A DNA stretch of 64,000 nt from an uncultured Bacilli bacterium (GTDB lineage Bacteria > Bacillota_I > Bacilli_A > RF39 > UBA660), in NCBI GenBank assembly GCA_934120635.1, contig CAKOUR010000009.1, forward strand, positions 1-64,000, in the 5' to 3' direction. This document shows positions 1 to 8,270 of this stretch, one piece after another. How positions within the stretch are numbered: the stretch's first letter is position 1; each line of letters begins with the position of its first letter. Under the pieces are notes generated by a model. The model had not been told where the DNA came from, ran no database searches, and was given only the letters and a program-made list of their open reading frames with translations. The position numbers were made by a program, and so were the translations under genes.

Positions 1-144
1 TGTAATTATTTGTTAAGTGCCTTTGGAGCCGCTAATTTAGTATCATCAATAATTGGTGTTGCAATATTTATTGTTGCAATTTATGGAGGATACTTCTTAG
101 TAACTTATATTTGCAGTAAAAATATTATTAAAGAGCGATACTAA
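1..144 (+). CDS. C-terminal end of an integral membrane protein (partial)
   Basis: The first 47 codons are open in frame 1 and stop with TAA at 142-144; the start lies outside the window. The fragment holds one long hydrophobic helix (about residues 13-38) followed by a short basic tail ending KNIIKERY, which would lie in the cytoplasm. The layout resembles the last transmembrane segment of an FtsX-like or other multipass ABC permease, but there is too little sequence to name it. The inserted element at 150 begins five bases after its stop codon. Confidence 0.5.
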   Translation, partial: CNYLLSAFGAANLVSSIIGVAIFIVAIYGGYFLVTYICSKNIIKERY

Positions 145-189
145 TGGAATATAGGCAATATTCAAAAATAAAAGTTACAATTTAGATTA

Positions 190-218
190 ATGGAGTAATT
201 AGAATACTCCATTTTTTT
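190..218 (+). terminator. Rho-independent terminator just inside the insertion element
   Basis: An 8-bp perfect stem (ATGGAGTA at 190-197 with TACTCCAT at 205-212) and a 7-base loop are followed by a run of seven T. It reads on the plus strand. It would end transcripts from the upstream membrane-protein gene that enter the element, and the same hairpin could shield the element from outside transcription. Confidence 0.7.
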
Positions 219-224
219 AAATTT

Positions 225-692
225 TCATTTCTATGTATATTAACACCCTCGTACTTATTCATTTCTTCTTTAGAATAGACAACACTTTTTTATATTCTTT
301 TGTAATATATTTAACTTTAGCTTTTACATTCTTCCTTGTTAAGTGTTTCATAACTTTTATACAAATTTGTCTTGTTGAAAGTAACATTCCATTCCATAAT
401 TTTTCAAGTCTTGATATCAGTTTTAAGTTCAGGATAAATTACTGTAATCTTTTTTTCTTTCACACTTGTTTTTATTAGTCTTAATTTCAAGATTATTTTT
501 TACTATCAGATGGCATTTTCTTACAGATTTTCTGCTACCATTAATTTTACTAGCAATTGCAGAAATGCAAAGTCTACCAACAACTAATACTAAAGCATCT
601 ATTTATCTTATTTTAGATTCATGATTTTTTTCATTTTTTATACTTTCAATTTGATTTTTATGAAATTTTTCTAATTTTTATGATATACCCAT
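225..692 (-). pseudogene. Broken transposase-like remnant inside the insertion element
   Basis: Reading the minus strand from an ATG at 692, the sequence encodes a recognisable protein start (LEKFHKNQIESIKNEK, then DALVLVVGRLCISAIAS and KINGSRKSVRKC, which looks like a helix-turn-helix). It is interrupted by in-frame stops after residue 4 and again near position 607. Downstream pieces fall in shifted frames with further stops. No catalytic region can be assembled. The stops and shifts show it is dead. Assignment as transposase rests on its place between matched inverted repeats and on the helix-turn-helix-like stretch. Confidence 0.45.
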
Positions 693-821
693 ATTAACAA
701 TTTCCTACTGTATTTTTTAATTTTAACAACAGTTTACAAAGTTGTTTTTATTTCGTCAAATTGTAACTTTTATTTTTGGATATTGCCTATAGAACTTTAT
801 TATTTAAATAAGATATAATGA

Positions 822-851
822 AAATCACATCTAAAAATATAGATGTGATTT
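822..851. terminator. Strong palindrome, probable terminator of the ABC operon
   Basis: A 12-bp perfect stem (822-833 with 840-851, core ATCACATCTA / TAGATGTGAT) and 6-base loop lie just past the end of the minus-strand permease gene. On the minus strand the stem is followed by TTTTCATTAT. A close relative of the hairpin and of the roughly 30 bases beside it occurs at 31643-31710, so this is a repeated intergenic unit as well as a likely terminator. Confidence 0.6.
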
Positions 852-883
852 ATTAGAGTCATTGATTTTTGAAGAGCCATTTT

Positions 884-1675
884 TTAGTAGGTTTTAATTA
901 GAATTTTTTCAATATAGTTAATCAATAGATACATAAGATAGGATACAATCATTAATATAATAATACCAGTAATTACTAAATCTAAATTAAATACTTGAGA
1001 ACCATACATAATTAAATATCCGATGCCTTCTTTTGATACCAGTAGTTCTCCCATAATAACTCCTATTAATGACATACTAACATTAATTTTTAAGCTAGAA
1101 ATAATTGTAGGATAATTACTAGGAATAATTAAATATCTTAAAATTTGGAATTTATTTGCTTGAAAAGATTTTAATAATTTTATTTTATTTTTGTCAGTTG
1201 CTATAAATCCATTATAAACAGTAATTATTGTAATAATTAAGGAAATAAGTAAAGACATTACAATAATAGATTTAGTATTTGCACCTACCCAAATAATTAA
1301 GATGGGGCCTAATGATACTTTAGGTAGTGAATTAAAGATGGTGAGATAAGGATCAATAACTTTAGCAATAAATGGATTATACCACAAGAAAATAGCAATT
1401 AATATTCCTAAAATTGTTCCCAAACTAAAACTAATAAATGTTTCATAAATAGTAACTAAAATATGATGAATAAGATTATTATGAAGATATAAATCAATTA
1501 TTGTTTTAACAACATTTTTAGGAGAAGAACTAATAAAAGAATTAATTATATTATTATCAACTAATTTTTGCCACAAAATAATAAGAAATAAAAGGATAAA
1601 AACCTGACTAAATATAACTAATATTTTATTTTGTCTAATTTTTTTTAAGTATTTTTTATATCCCTTAGACTTCAT
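884..1675 (-). CDS. ABC transporter permease, NitT/TauT (SsuC/ThiX-like) family
   Basis: The protein is the membrane channel of an importer for a small organic or inorganic anion or vitamin precursor. It has about six hydrophobic segments and the cytoplasmic coupling loop of binding-protein-dependent permeases, seen in the stretch around SFQANKFQILRYLIIPSNYP. The ATG at 1675 (263 residues) is preferred over the longer frame from 1756, because the longer start would lie deep inside the ATPase gene. With the 1675 start the two genes overlap by 11 bases, which suggests translational coupling. It is the last gene of the binding protein-ATPase-permease operon. The substrate cannot be told from sequence. 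Confidence 0.85.
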   Translation of the reverse strand: MKSKGYKKYLKKIRQNKILVIFSQVFILLFLIILWQKLVDNNIINSFISSSPKNVVKTIIDLYLHNNLIHHILVTIYETFISFSLGTILGILIAIFLWYNPFIAKVIDPYLTIFNSLPKVSLGPILIIWVGANTKSIIVMSLLISLIITIITVYNGFIATDKNKIKLLKSFQANKFQILRYLIIPSNYPTIISSLKINVSMSLIGVIMGELLVSKEGIGYLIMYGSQVFNLDLVITGIIILMIVSYLMYLLINYIEKILIKTY

Positions 1676-2417
1676 GATCGAACACTTCCCATATTTTTTG
1701 ATAATACTGTTGAAAATTTTTCGCCATTCTATTTTGGATAGGACCAAAAGTATCATTTAATTTGATATCGTAAATTTTTTTTATTTTAGCAGGGCGTTTT
1801 GATAAGACAATTACTTGTTCAGAAAAAGCTATTGCTTCCTCAATATCATGAGTTATAATAATTGTTGTTTTTTTCTCTTTTTTGATAATCTTATATACAT
1901 CATCTGATACACGAAGTCTAGTTTCAAAGTCTAAGGCTGAGAATGGTTCATCTAAAAGTAAAATATCTGGATTAGTTGCTAATGTTCTGATTAAAGCAAC
2001 TCTTTGTTTCATGCCACCTGATAAATTTGTGGGATAACTATAAATAAAGTCTTTTAATCCATAATTTTTTAGAAGAGAGATGACTTCTTCTTTTTTTTCT
2101 TTGGTTAATTCTTTTTTTATTTTTAATCCAATTAGACAGTTATCTAAAACATTTAGCCATGGAAATAGACAGTCATTTTGAAACATGTATCCTATTCGAG
2201 GAGTCTTTTTATTAAAAATAATTTCACCGTTTGTTTTATTTTCAAGAGAACCAATAATATTTAAGAGAGTTGATTTTCCACATCCTGATGGTCCTATTAT
2301 TGCTGTTATGCTTTCTTCTTCTAATGGAAAGCTAATGTTATCGATAGCTAGGATTTCTTTTTCTTTGGTATAATATGTTTTGGATAAATTTTTTATTTCT
2401 AGGATTTTTTTGTTCAT
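1665..2417 (-). CDS. ABC transporter ATP-binding protein, SsuB/TauB-like
   Basis: This is the 250-residue cytoplasmic ATPase that powers the importer. Walker A is GPSGCGKST (residues 42-50), the signature is LSGGMKQR (132-139) and Walker B is ILLLDEPFSALD (about 152-163), followed by the switch histidine in IIITHD. Length and the FPWLNVLDN Q-loop region are typical of nitrate/sulfonate/taurine-type ATPases. Its ATG overlaps the stop of the binding-protein gene (ATGA) and its end overlaps the permease start, so the three genes form one tight operon. Because the upstream binding-protein gene is interrupted, transcription from its own promoter would have to cross 5.9 kb of foreign sequence. Confidence 0.9.
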   Translation of the reverse strand: MNKKILEIKNLSKTYYTKEKEILAIDNISFPLEEESITAIIGPSGCGKSTLLNIIGSLENKTNGEIIFNKKTPRIGYMFQNDCLFPWLNVLDNCLIGLKIKKELTKEKKEEVISLLKNYGLKDFIYSYPTNLSGGMKQRVALIRTLATNPDILLLDEPFSALDFETRLRVSDDVYKIIKKEKKTTIIITHDIEEAIAFSEQVIVLSKRPAKIKKIYDIKLNDTFGPIQNRMAKNFQQYYQKIWEVFDHEV

Positions 2418-3130
2418 GAATTGAAATTGGTTGTGTCAATTAAATCTTGGTAAGGGGCATAAGTGTCTAGTAAGCCAGCAGAAATGATGATATCTTGGAT
2501 ATGATTCCATTCTTCTTCGTTGATGGAGATATCTTTTTTCCAAGCATCACCTTTTTTGTATTCATCAACAATAGTTATTAGATCATTTAATGATGTGTTA
2601 GGGAAATAATCAATAATGTGATTAGCGATTGTTTCTGCATTTTCTTTTTCGACATATTTTAATGCTTTATCAATAGCTTTTGAAAATCCTTTAATGATAT
2701 CTGGATTTTTTTCAATATAACTTTTTCTTGCATTATAAGCAGTATAAGGAACTTCTCCTCCTAATGCACCTAAGTAGGCTACGGTATAACCTAGATTTTG
2801 TTTGGTTAATTCTAGAGCATTTGGTTCAAATAAGGTTACGAAATCTCCTGTTCCACCAATGAATGCTCCTGACATTGCGGAAAAAGCGATAGAAGTATCT
2901 ATGGTTAAGTCTTTTTTAGGATCAATGCCATTTTCTTTTAAAGTATATTCTAAGGTCATTTCTGGCATTCCTCCTTTTCTTCCTCCAATAATATGTTTGC
3001 CTTTTAAATCATTTAGAGTAAAATTATCAATTTTGGTTCTTGAGACAATGAAAGAACCATCTCTTTTGGTTAATCCTGCAAAAGTTTTGGGATAATCTTT
3101 TTCTCCTTTGTTGTATACATAGGTTGTTGC
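2414..3130 (-). pseudogene. C-terminal part of the split ABC substrate-binding protein
   Basis: The minus-strand frame is open from 3130 to the stop at 2414 and encodes 238 residues of a NitT/TauT-type periplasmic-fold binding protein. It runs from ATTYVYNKGEKDYPKTFAGL through the family hallmark GGRKGGMPEMTLEY to YQDLIDTTNFNS. There is no good start codon or binding site at its head; an internal ATG at 2968 would give only 184 residues and cut through the fold. The missing first 95 codons lie at 9068-9352 in the same strand and frame. Joining the two at the shared GCAACAA gives one 333-residue protein, the normal family length. As it stands the gene is interrupted by the recombinase element. 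Confidence 0.85.
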
Positions 3131-3213
3131 GTTTGGAAGAAAATTTTTAAGATTATCGATTGAAAATCTATTTTGGGGAAATATTGCATTGACGTTTCGT
3201 TTGGAACTTTTTG

Positions 3214-3222
3214 TGCTATAAT
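3214..3222 (+). promoter_or_regulatory. Extended -10 promoter for the M3 peptidase
   Basis: TGCTATAAT (3214-3222) is a perfect extended -10. A TTGACG at 3189 is 22 bases upstream, too far for a normal -35, so recognition probably depends on the TGn element. It lies 26 bases before the start codon and just inside the left end of the recombinase element, so the element brings its own promoter. Confidence 0.6.
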
Positions 3223-3248
3223 TTTATTAGATTAATTGGAGGGATATA

Positions 3249-5018
3249 ATGGCAAAGTTGGAATGGAATTTACAAGAAATTATTATTAATAATCAATCAT
3301 TTTATGATGAAATAAATGAAGTAAAACAATTGCTGGAAGAGGTTAAAAAATATAAAAGTACTGATTTAGATTCTAACTTATTATTAAATTTGTTAGATAA
3401 GAAATGGAATATAAAAGAAATTTGCAATAATATTTTGATTTATGGTTCTTTAATGTATTATAAAAACGTGAATGATGATGAATGTGTTGAGTTAAAAAGA
3501 GTAGCAGAAGAATTTACTAATGATGTAAATATGACGTTGAAATTTATTGATAGAAAAATATTAGATTTAGGGGTTGAAAAAGTTTCTCATTTTATTGTAG
3601 AAAATCCTAAATTAGAGATTTATCAATTAGCACTACATGATTTGTTTCGACTTGAAGGACATATACAGTCAGATGAAATAAATAAAAAGATAAAAGAGAA
3701 TAATGATAAGATAAATGAGCAATTGAGTATGTATAATAAATTGCTTAGTAATATGGAATATGGAAGGATAAAAATAGATGGTGAGGAAATGAAAATAACA
3801 TCGTCTAATTTTGCTAAATATATTTCCTCTAGGAATAGAAATACGAGAAAGCAAGCGTATTTTTCTGTGAATCATGCTTTTTTTAAGAAAAGGGATAGTT
3901 TTGCTAGTTTATTAAATCAAATTTATGGTTGTAGAATAGAAAATGCTGTTTTGGAAAAATATCGTTCTGTTTTAGAAAAAATATTATTTGAAGAAAATAT
4001 TTCCTCTGAAATAATTAATAAATTAATTCAATCAGTAAATCATAATTTAAGTCTTATCCAGCAATATTTGAAAATTAAATCTGATTTCCTTGAGATAGAA
4101 GAACCTCATTTATATGATTTTGGAGTTCCATTAGATGATAATTTAAAAATAAAGTATTCATTAGAAGAAGCTAAAGAGATAGTTTTGAATGCATTAGAAC
4201 CTTTAGGGGTAGAGTATATTGAAGCAGTGAAAATATTATTTGATGGTCATATTGATGCTGAGTTAAATGAAAATAAGCATCAGTCGATAACTTTTTCTTG
4301 GAATACTTATTCTTTTCTGAATTTTAGAGGCTCATATATTGATTTAAAAAATATGATTCATGAAATAGGGCATATTGTTAACTACTATTTTTCAAAAAAT
4401 GAACAACCATTTATATATGAGGATAGTACAATATTTGTTGGAGAGATAGCTTCTATAGTAAATGAAATTTTATTGAATAGATATTTGGCTAAAAATGCGA
4501 GTACTAAAGCAGAAAAAATATTTTATTTAAGTAAAGAAATAGAAAACTATTTTTCATCAGTATTTAAGCAAACAATGTATACTGAATTTGAAAATGATTT
4601 ATATAAAATTAAAATGAAATCTGAATTAACATCAGAGGTTTTATGTGAAGGATATGCTCGTATTATAAGAAAGTATTATGGAGATAATGTGATTTACGAT
4701 GAAATAACTAATATTGAATGGACTCGACTTGGACATTTGTATAGATGGAGCTATTATCCCTATAAATATGCAACAGGATTATTGATGGCAAGCGTGGTTG
4801 TGGATTCTTTGGTTGATAGAAAGATATTGTCAAAAGAAGATTATATTAAATTTTTATCAGCAGGTAGTAGTCAATATTCATTAGATTTGCTGAAAATAAT
4901 TCATATTGATTTGATTAATACTAATGTTATAGAGTCAGGATTTAATGTAATGGAAGAGGATATAAAGAAATTACAAGAAGTTTTACTAATGGTTGACAAA
5001 GTGAGAAAAAAGGGGTAG
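3249..5018 (+). CDS. pepF: M3 family zinc oligopeptidase (PepF/oligoendopeptidase F-like)
   Basis: The gene encodes a cytoplasmic metallopeptidase of 589 residues, the usual size for PepF, which cuts short peptides. The zinc site HEIGH is at residues 371-375, with the downstream glutamate in FVGEIASIVNE. The C-terminal catalytic core includes the GHLYRWSYYPYKYATG stretch typical of M3 enzymes. A GGAGGG box lies 6 bases before the ATG. No signal peptide is visible. It is the first gene inside the recombinase element, an unusual cargo; it may be a domestic gene captured by the element. The promoter of the next gene overlaps its 3' end. Confidence 0.88.
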   Translation: MAKLEWNLQEIIINNQSFYDEINEVKQLLEEVKKYKSTDLDSNLLLNLLDKKWNIKEICNNILIYGSLMYYKNVNDDECVELKRVAEEFTNDVNMTLKFIDRKILDLGVEKVSHFIVENPKLEIYQLALHDLFRLEGHIQSDEINKKIKENNDKINEQLSMYNKLLSNMEYGRIKIDGEEMKITSSNFAKYISSRNRNTRKQAYFSVNHAFFKKRDSFASLLNQIYGCRIENAVLEKYRSVLEKILFEENISSEIINKLIQSVNHNLSLIQQYLKIKSDFLEIEEPHLYDFGVPLDDNLKIKYSLEEAKEIVLNALEPLGVEYIEAVKILFDGHIDAELNENKHQSITFSWNTYSFLNFRGSYIDLKNMIHEIGHIVNYYFSKNEQPFIYEDSTIFVGEIASIVNEILLNRYLAKNASTKAEKIFYLSKEIENYFSSVFKQTMYTEFENDLYKIKMKSELTSEVLCEGYARIIRKYYGDNVIYDEITNIEWTRLGHLYRWSYYPYKYATGLLMASVVVDSLVDRKILSKEDYIKFLSAGSSQYSLDLLKIIHIDLINTNVIESGFNVMEEDIKKLQEVLLMVDKVRKKG

Positions 5019-5020
5019 AA
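4993..5020 (+). promoter_or_regulatory. Sigma-A type promoter before the M23 peptidase
   Basis: TTGACA (4993-4998) and TAGAAT (5015-5020) are 16 bases apart. The promoter straddles the stop codon of the M3 peptidase gene and lies 28 bases before the M23 start, so the downstream genes can be expressed apart from pepF. Confidence 0.7.
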
Positions 5021-5047
5021 TATAAAACTAAGTTTGGGGGAATTGCG

Positions 5048-5731
5048 ATGAATGAGGTTACGAAAAAAATAAGTATTTTTCTATTGTCTTTTATGATTAT
5101 TCTTTTAATTGTGGTAATGTTTGTTGATAACGATAGTTTGAATTCTTTATTTATTGATTACAGTAATCAACTTTCTGTTAATGAGGTAGGAGTGCTTAAT
5201 GTAGATTATGATAAGGTTGTTTATCAAGATACAAATGTTACTAGTGTTGCTAATAATTCTTCTTCTAATGTTGTTCAAATGGCGAATACTCCTGTTTCAG
5301 ATGGATGGGTATGGCCTACTGATGGTGGATATACAATTACTACTTATTTTAGTGCTGGGCATAAGGCTCTAGATATTTTTAAGGGATATGGAACCAATAT
5401 TTATGCTGCTAATAATGGTGTTGTAACAACGGTTAAAGCTGGTTGTATTGCTGGTAATTTAGCATGTAATGGAAGAGGGGGAAATTATGTTGTTATTAAG
5501 CATAACTCTTCTAATTATTATACTGTTTATATGCATTTAAAAGATATTCATGTTAAAGTAGGAGATAATGTTTCTAAAGGACAAGTTATTGCTTCTATGG
5601 GAAATACTGGTAATGTTATTCCTGTTCCTACTGCTGTTTCTCCTTATTTAGGGACACATTTACATTTTTGTTTATATATTGGAGAACCTTATCGAGGAGG
5701 GTATGCTGTTAATCCTATGAGATTGTATTAG
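5048..5731 (+). CDS. Membrane-anchored M23 (LytM-type) peptidase
   Basis: The protein has 227 residues. A single N-terminal transmembrane segment (about 8-26) is followed by a linker of some 60 residues and an M23 domain from about residue 87. The zinc ligands are visible as H105 and D109 in GHKALD and the HxH motif H204-H206 in THLHF, with the auxiliary H163 in YMHL. Such enzymes cleave cell-wall peptide cross-bridges outside the membrane, or act as activators when metal ligands are missing; here the ligands are present, so activity is expected. It sits between the M3 peptidase and the recombinase. A wall-cutting role in element transfer is possible but unproven. Confidence 0.88.
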   Translation: MNEVTKKISIFLLSFMIILLIVVMFVDNDSLNSLFIDYSNQLSVNEVGVLNVDYDKVVYQDTNVTSVANNSSSNVVQMANTPVSDGWVWPTDGGYTITTYFSAGHKALDIFKGYGTNIYAANNGVVTTVKAGCIAGNLACNGRGGNYVVIKHNSSNYYTVYMHLKDIHVKVGDNVSKGQVIASMGNTGNVIPVPTAVSPYLGTHLHFCLYIGEPYRGGYAVNPMRLY

Positions 5732-5777
5732 CATATTCTTTTTTTTTGTTCATATTTCTATTATAGGAGGGAAATAG

Positions 5778-6887
5778 GTGGATATTCAAGAGGAAATTAG
5801 GAAAGGAAAGACGATTTATGATTTATCCTTAAGGGTAACTTATTATGCTAGAGTGAGTACTGATCATGAAGAACAATCTAGTAGTATTATTAATCAATCA
5901 GATTATTTTTCTAGATATATTCAAAATTATTCTAATTGGATTTTTATTCCTGGTTATGTTGATGAAGGGATAAGTGGAAAAGATGTGAAAAGAAGAGAAA
6001 GTTTTTTAAGAATGATAGAAGATGGTAAAAGATATTGTTTCGATTTAATTTTAACCAAAAGTGTTTCTCGGTTTGCTAGAAATACGATTGATAGTATTTT
6101 ATATACGGAATTACTTCTTCAAAATGGGGTAGGTGTCTTTTTTTTAAATGATAATATTAATACTTTTTATTCAGATAGTGAGTTTCGTCTTACTTTAATG
6201 GCTTCTATTGCTCAGGATGAACTTAGAAAATTATCTGAAAGTGTAAGATTTGGATTGAGGCAATCGATTGAGAGAGGGATTGTTTTAGGAAACAGTAATT
6301 TACTTGGTTATTATAAGAAGAAGGGAAAACTTTATATTGATGAAGAAGAAGCTTTGATTGTTCGGGATATTTATACTTGGTTTTCTAGTGAAAAATATAA
6401 TTATCGTGAAATTAGTGAAATGATTTTTTCTAAATATCATAAAAAACTAGATAGTACAGGTATTAAACGAATTCTTATAAACTATAAATATAAGGGGTAT
6501 TATTGTGGAGGAAAAACTAGGGTAATTGATTATAAAAAGAATATTAGAAAAAATATAGATAAGAAGAATTGGGTTGTTTATAAAGATTATGAGAAAATTC
6601 CTCCTATTGTTGATGAATTTGTTTGGAATAAAGTTCAAGAAATTATTGAAAAGAAAAGTAGAAAGAAAAATAATTATTTTAGAAAGATTTATTGTATTAA
6701 ACATAAAAGATATTTTACTTTAAGAAAAAAGAAATATAAAGATATTTATTACTTATATTATTATTGTCCAAAGTGCAGTTCTTTTTCGGTTTCTTTTATC
6801 AAAAATTTTTTTGATTGGCATGATATTTATCAATTATTGATTGTTCCAAATGATAGTAATTATATATTTAAAATTATTGAAAATTAG
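5778..6887 (+). CDS. Serine recombinase (resolvase/invertase N-domain plus recombinase domain)
   Basis: The protein has 369 residues. The N-terminal resolvase domain has catalytic Ser27 in YYARVSTD and the arginine-rich motif KSVSRFARNT. A recombinase domain (about 170-290) follows, and then a zinc-ribbon-like C-terminus with Cys residues in YCIKHKRYF and CPKC. This is the domain order of large serine integrases, but the coiled-coil/C-terminal part is short (integrases are often 450-550 residues). The start is a GTG at 5778 preceded by TAGGAGG. It is the only recombination enzyme in the element that splits the ABC binding-protein gene, and is the likely agent of that insertion. No directionality factor was recognised nearby. 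Confidence 0.9.
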   Translation: MDIQEEIRKGKTIYDLSLRVTYYARVSTDHEEQSSSIINQSDYFSRYIQNYSNWIFIPGYVDEGISGKDVKRRESFLRMIEDGKRYCFDLILTKSVSRFARNTIDSILYTELLLQNGVGVFFLNDNINTFYSDSEFRLTLMASIAQDELRKLSESVRFGLRQSIERGIVLGNSNLLGYYKKKGKLYIDEEEALIVRDIYTWFSSEKYNYREISEMIFSKYHKKLDSTGIKRILINYKYKGYYCGGKTRVIDYKKNIRKNIDKKNWVVYKDYEKIPPIVDEFVWNKVQEIIEKKSRKKNNYFRKIYCIKHKRYFTLRKKKYKDIYYLYYYCPKCSSFSVSFIKNFFDWHDIYQLLIVPNDSNYIFKIIEN

Positions 6888-6934
6888 TTTTTTCTATGAT
6901 ATAGTTGTAGTAATATGATAGGAGTTGTTATATT

Positions 6935-8110
6935 ATGAAGAATAGGAAGATATTTATTTTTATTTCTGTTATTTGTATTTTTCTCATTTTTACGATAGGT
7001 GGAACTTATGCTTATTTGTATTTAGGACGAACAGATAATAGTGTTACTGGTAAAGGGTATTGTAATTCAGTAGTTTATGAGGGAACTAATATTAATGCTA
7101 GTAATTTAGTTAGTACAACTAATTATTTAAATGGCTTGAAGACTGGTGTAAAATTAAGTTATGAAAATGATGCATGTTCTATTTATCCTTTTGTAACTAT
7201 TTATCTACATACTAATGATTCAACTACTGCTCCTATTACGAGTGTTCATGCTTTTAAATATAAAGTATTTAATGGTAGTACTAAGGTTTCTGAAGGGGTT
7301 ATTACGGCTAAGGGTGATGTTAAGTTGGCAACTGTACCTTTAACGAAGAATGTTACTACTTATGATGTTTATTTATATATTGATTCTAATATATCAAATG
7401 GTTATTTTGATGCTAAGACTTATTCTGGATATATTTATGCATCTGCTACACAAACTTCTACTATCAATTCGTTTTTAGTAAGAGATTTGTCTTATAGTAC
7501 AAATGATGGTACAGCATATGGTGCTACTTGGGATAAGCCTAATGGTGTAGTTACTACTGATGGTTTAGATGATTATGTAAATTTAGGATTAATTAATTAT
7601 GATTTTAAAAATGCTGTTACTTTAATAAGTCGATTTAAATGGCTGAAGAATAATAATACTACTGAAAATGAAATAATTAATAATTATGATGCTGCTGGAG
7701 TAGGTTTATCTATTTCAACTGATAATGATTTGTTTTTTCAAATTTATTCCAAAGAACTCTCTGCTTATAAGCGGGTTGTATATTCAAGTGCAAAAATTAA
7801 TTATAATCAGTGGTATACGGCAGTTGGAACTTATGATGGGGCTACAATGAAATTATATGTTAATGGCAATTTAGTTAATAGTGCTAGTTCTAATGGAACT
7901 ATAAAAGTTAGCCCATGCCCATTATATTTGGGGGCAAATCCTAATTTTGGTTCTGCTGGTGATGATATGTTTTCTAGTTTTACTTATTCAGATGTACTTG
8001 TATATAATAAAGTTTTGAGTGAGTCAGAAGTTAAATCAGTGTTTTCTTCTACTGTTGATAGTAGTAAAGTTGATAAAGCAGGTTTATTAGTTTATTATGA
8101 TTTTAAATAA
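6935..8110 (+). CDS. Secreted protein with SipW-type signal and LamG-like domain
   Basis: The protein has 391 residues. An N-terminal hydrophobic segment ends IGGTYAYLYLG, the pattern of SipW-processed, camelysin/TasA-like proteins. After a beta-rich region a concanavalin A-like (LamG-type) domain spans about residues 185-390, with TTDGLDDYVNLG near its start and QWYTAVGTYDGATMKLYVNG in its core. LamG domains bind sugars or proteins at the cell surface. No wall-sorting motif or C-terminal membrane segment is present. It lies inside the recombinase element, downstream of the recombinase. Its signal resembles those of the substrates near 49-57 kb, so the SipW enzyme encoded there could process it (inference). 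Confidence 0.75.
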   Translation: MKNRKIFIFISVICIFLIFTIGGTYAYLYLGRTDNSVTGKGYCNSVVYEGTNINASNLVSTTNYLNGLKTGVKLSYENDACSIYPFVTIYLHTNDSTTAPITSVHAFKYKVFNGSTKVSEGVITAKGDVKLATVPLTKNVTTYDVYLYIDSNISNGYFDAKTYSGYIYASATQTSTINSFLVRDLSYSTNDGTAYGATWDKPNGVVTTDGLDDYVNLGLINYDFKNAVTLISRFKWLKNNNTTENEIINNYDAAGVGLSISTDNDLFFQIYSKELSAYKRVVYSSAKINYNQWYTAVGTYDGATMKLYVNGNLVNSASSNGTIKVSPCPLYLGANPNFGSAGDDMFSSFTYSDVLVYNKVLSESEVKSVFSSTVDSSKVDKAGLLVYYDFK

Positions 8111-8124
8111 AATTATTTAATGTG

Positions 8125-8166
8125 AAAAACAGTTTTAATGATTAGTCTATTTCAACTGTTTTTTCT
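8125..8166 (+). terminator. Terminator after the LamG protein gene
   Basis: A 10-bp stem (AAAAACAGTT at 8125-8134 with AACTGTTTTT at 8154-8163) and a 19-base loop run into T-rich sequence, closing the recombinase-LamG transcript. Confidence 0.65.
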
Positions 8167-8207
8167 TTACAAAATATTATAAAAGTAATTTTGTTTTGTT
8201 AAATCAT

Positions 8208-8237
8208 TTTACAAATTACGTTGGATAGTGTTATAAT
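8208..8237 (+). promoter_or_regulatory. Promoter of the tail-anchored protein gene
   Basis: TTTACA (8208-8213) and TATAAT (8232-8237) are 18 bases apart, ending 33 bases before the ATG at 8271. Confidence 0.6.
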
Positions 8238-8270
8238 ATTAAGAGTTAATTAGAAGGTATTGGTGATTTA

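Larger units (their letters stand above)
147..794. mobile_element. Decayed insertion element with 34-bp terminal inverted repeats
   Basis: Positions 150-183 and 758-791 are inverted copies of each other with one mismatch in 34 bases; both read inward from TATAGGCAATAT. Directly outside each end is the trinucleotide GAA (147-149 and 792-794), consistent with a 3-bp target duplication. The interior of about 570 bases has no intact gene but holds broken reverse-strand coding sequence resembling the start of a transposase. It is therefore a degenerate insertion sequence or a MITE-like derivative of 642 bp. The family is not certain; the helix-turn-helix remnant is loosely reminiscent of ISAzo13-type transposases. 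Confidence 0.75.

Noticed and set aside
233..478. 81-residue plus-strand frame inside the insertion element
   Set aside because: Phe/Leu-rich composition is the antisense of a decayed minus-strand transposase-like gene; no ribosome site.
2968..3190. Independent 184-residue gene starting at the internal ATG 2968
   Set aside because: The frame continues upstream without a stop to the element junction at 3130 and matches the missing middle of the binding protein; no ribosome site at 2968.
6935..8110. Interpretation as a phage tail or tailspike gene because of its LamG-like domain
   Set aside because: It has a bacterial SipW-type signal and no phage structural neighbours.
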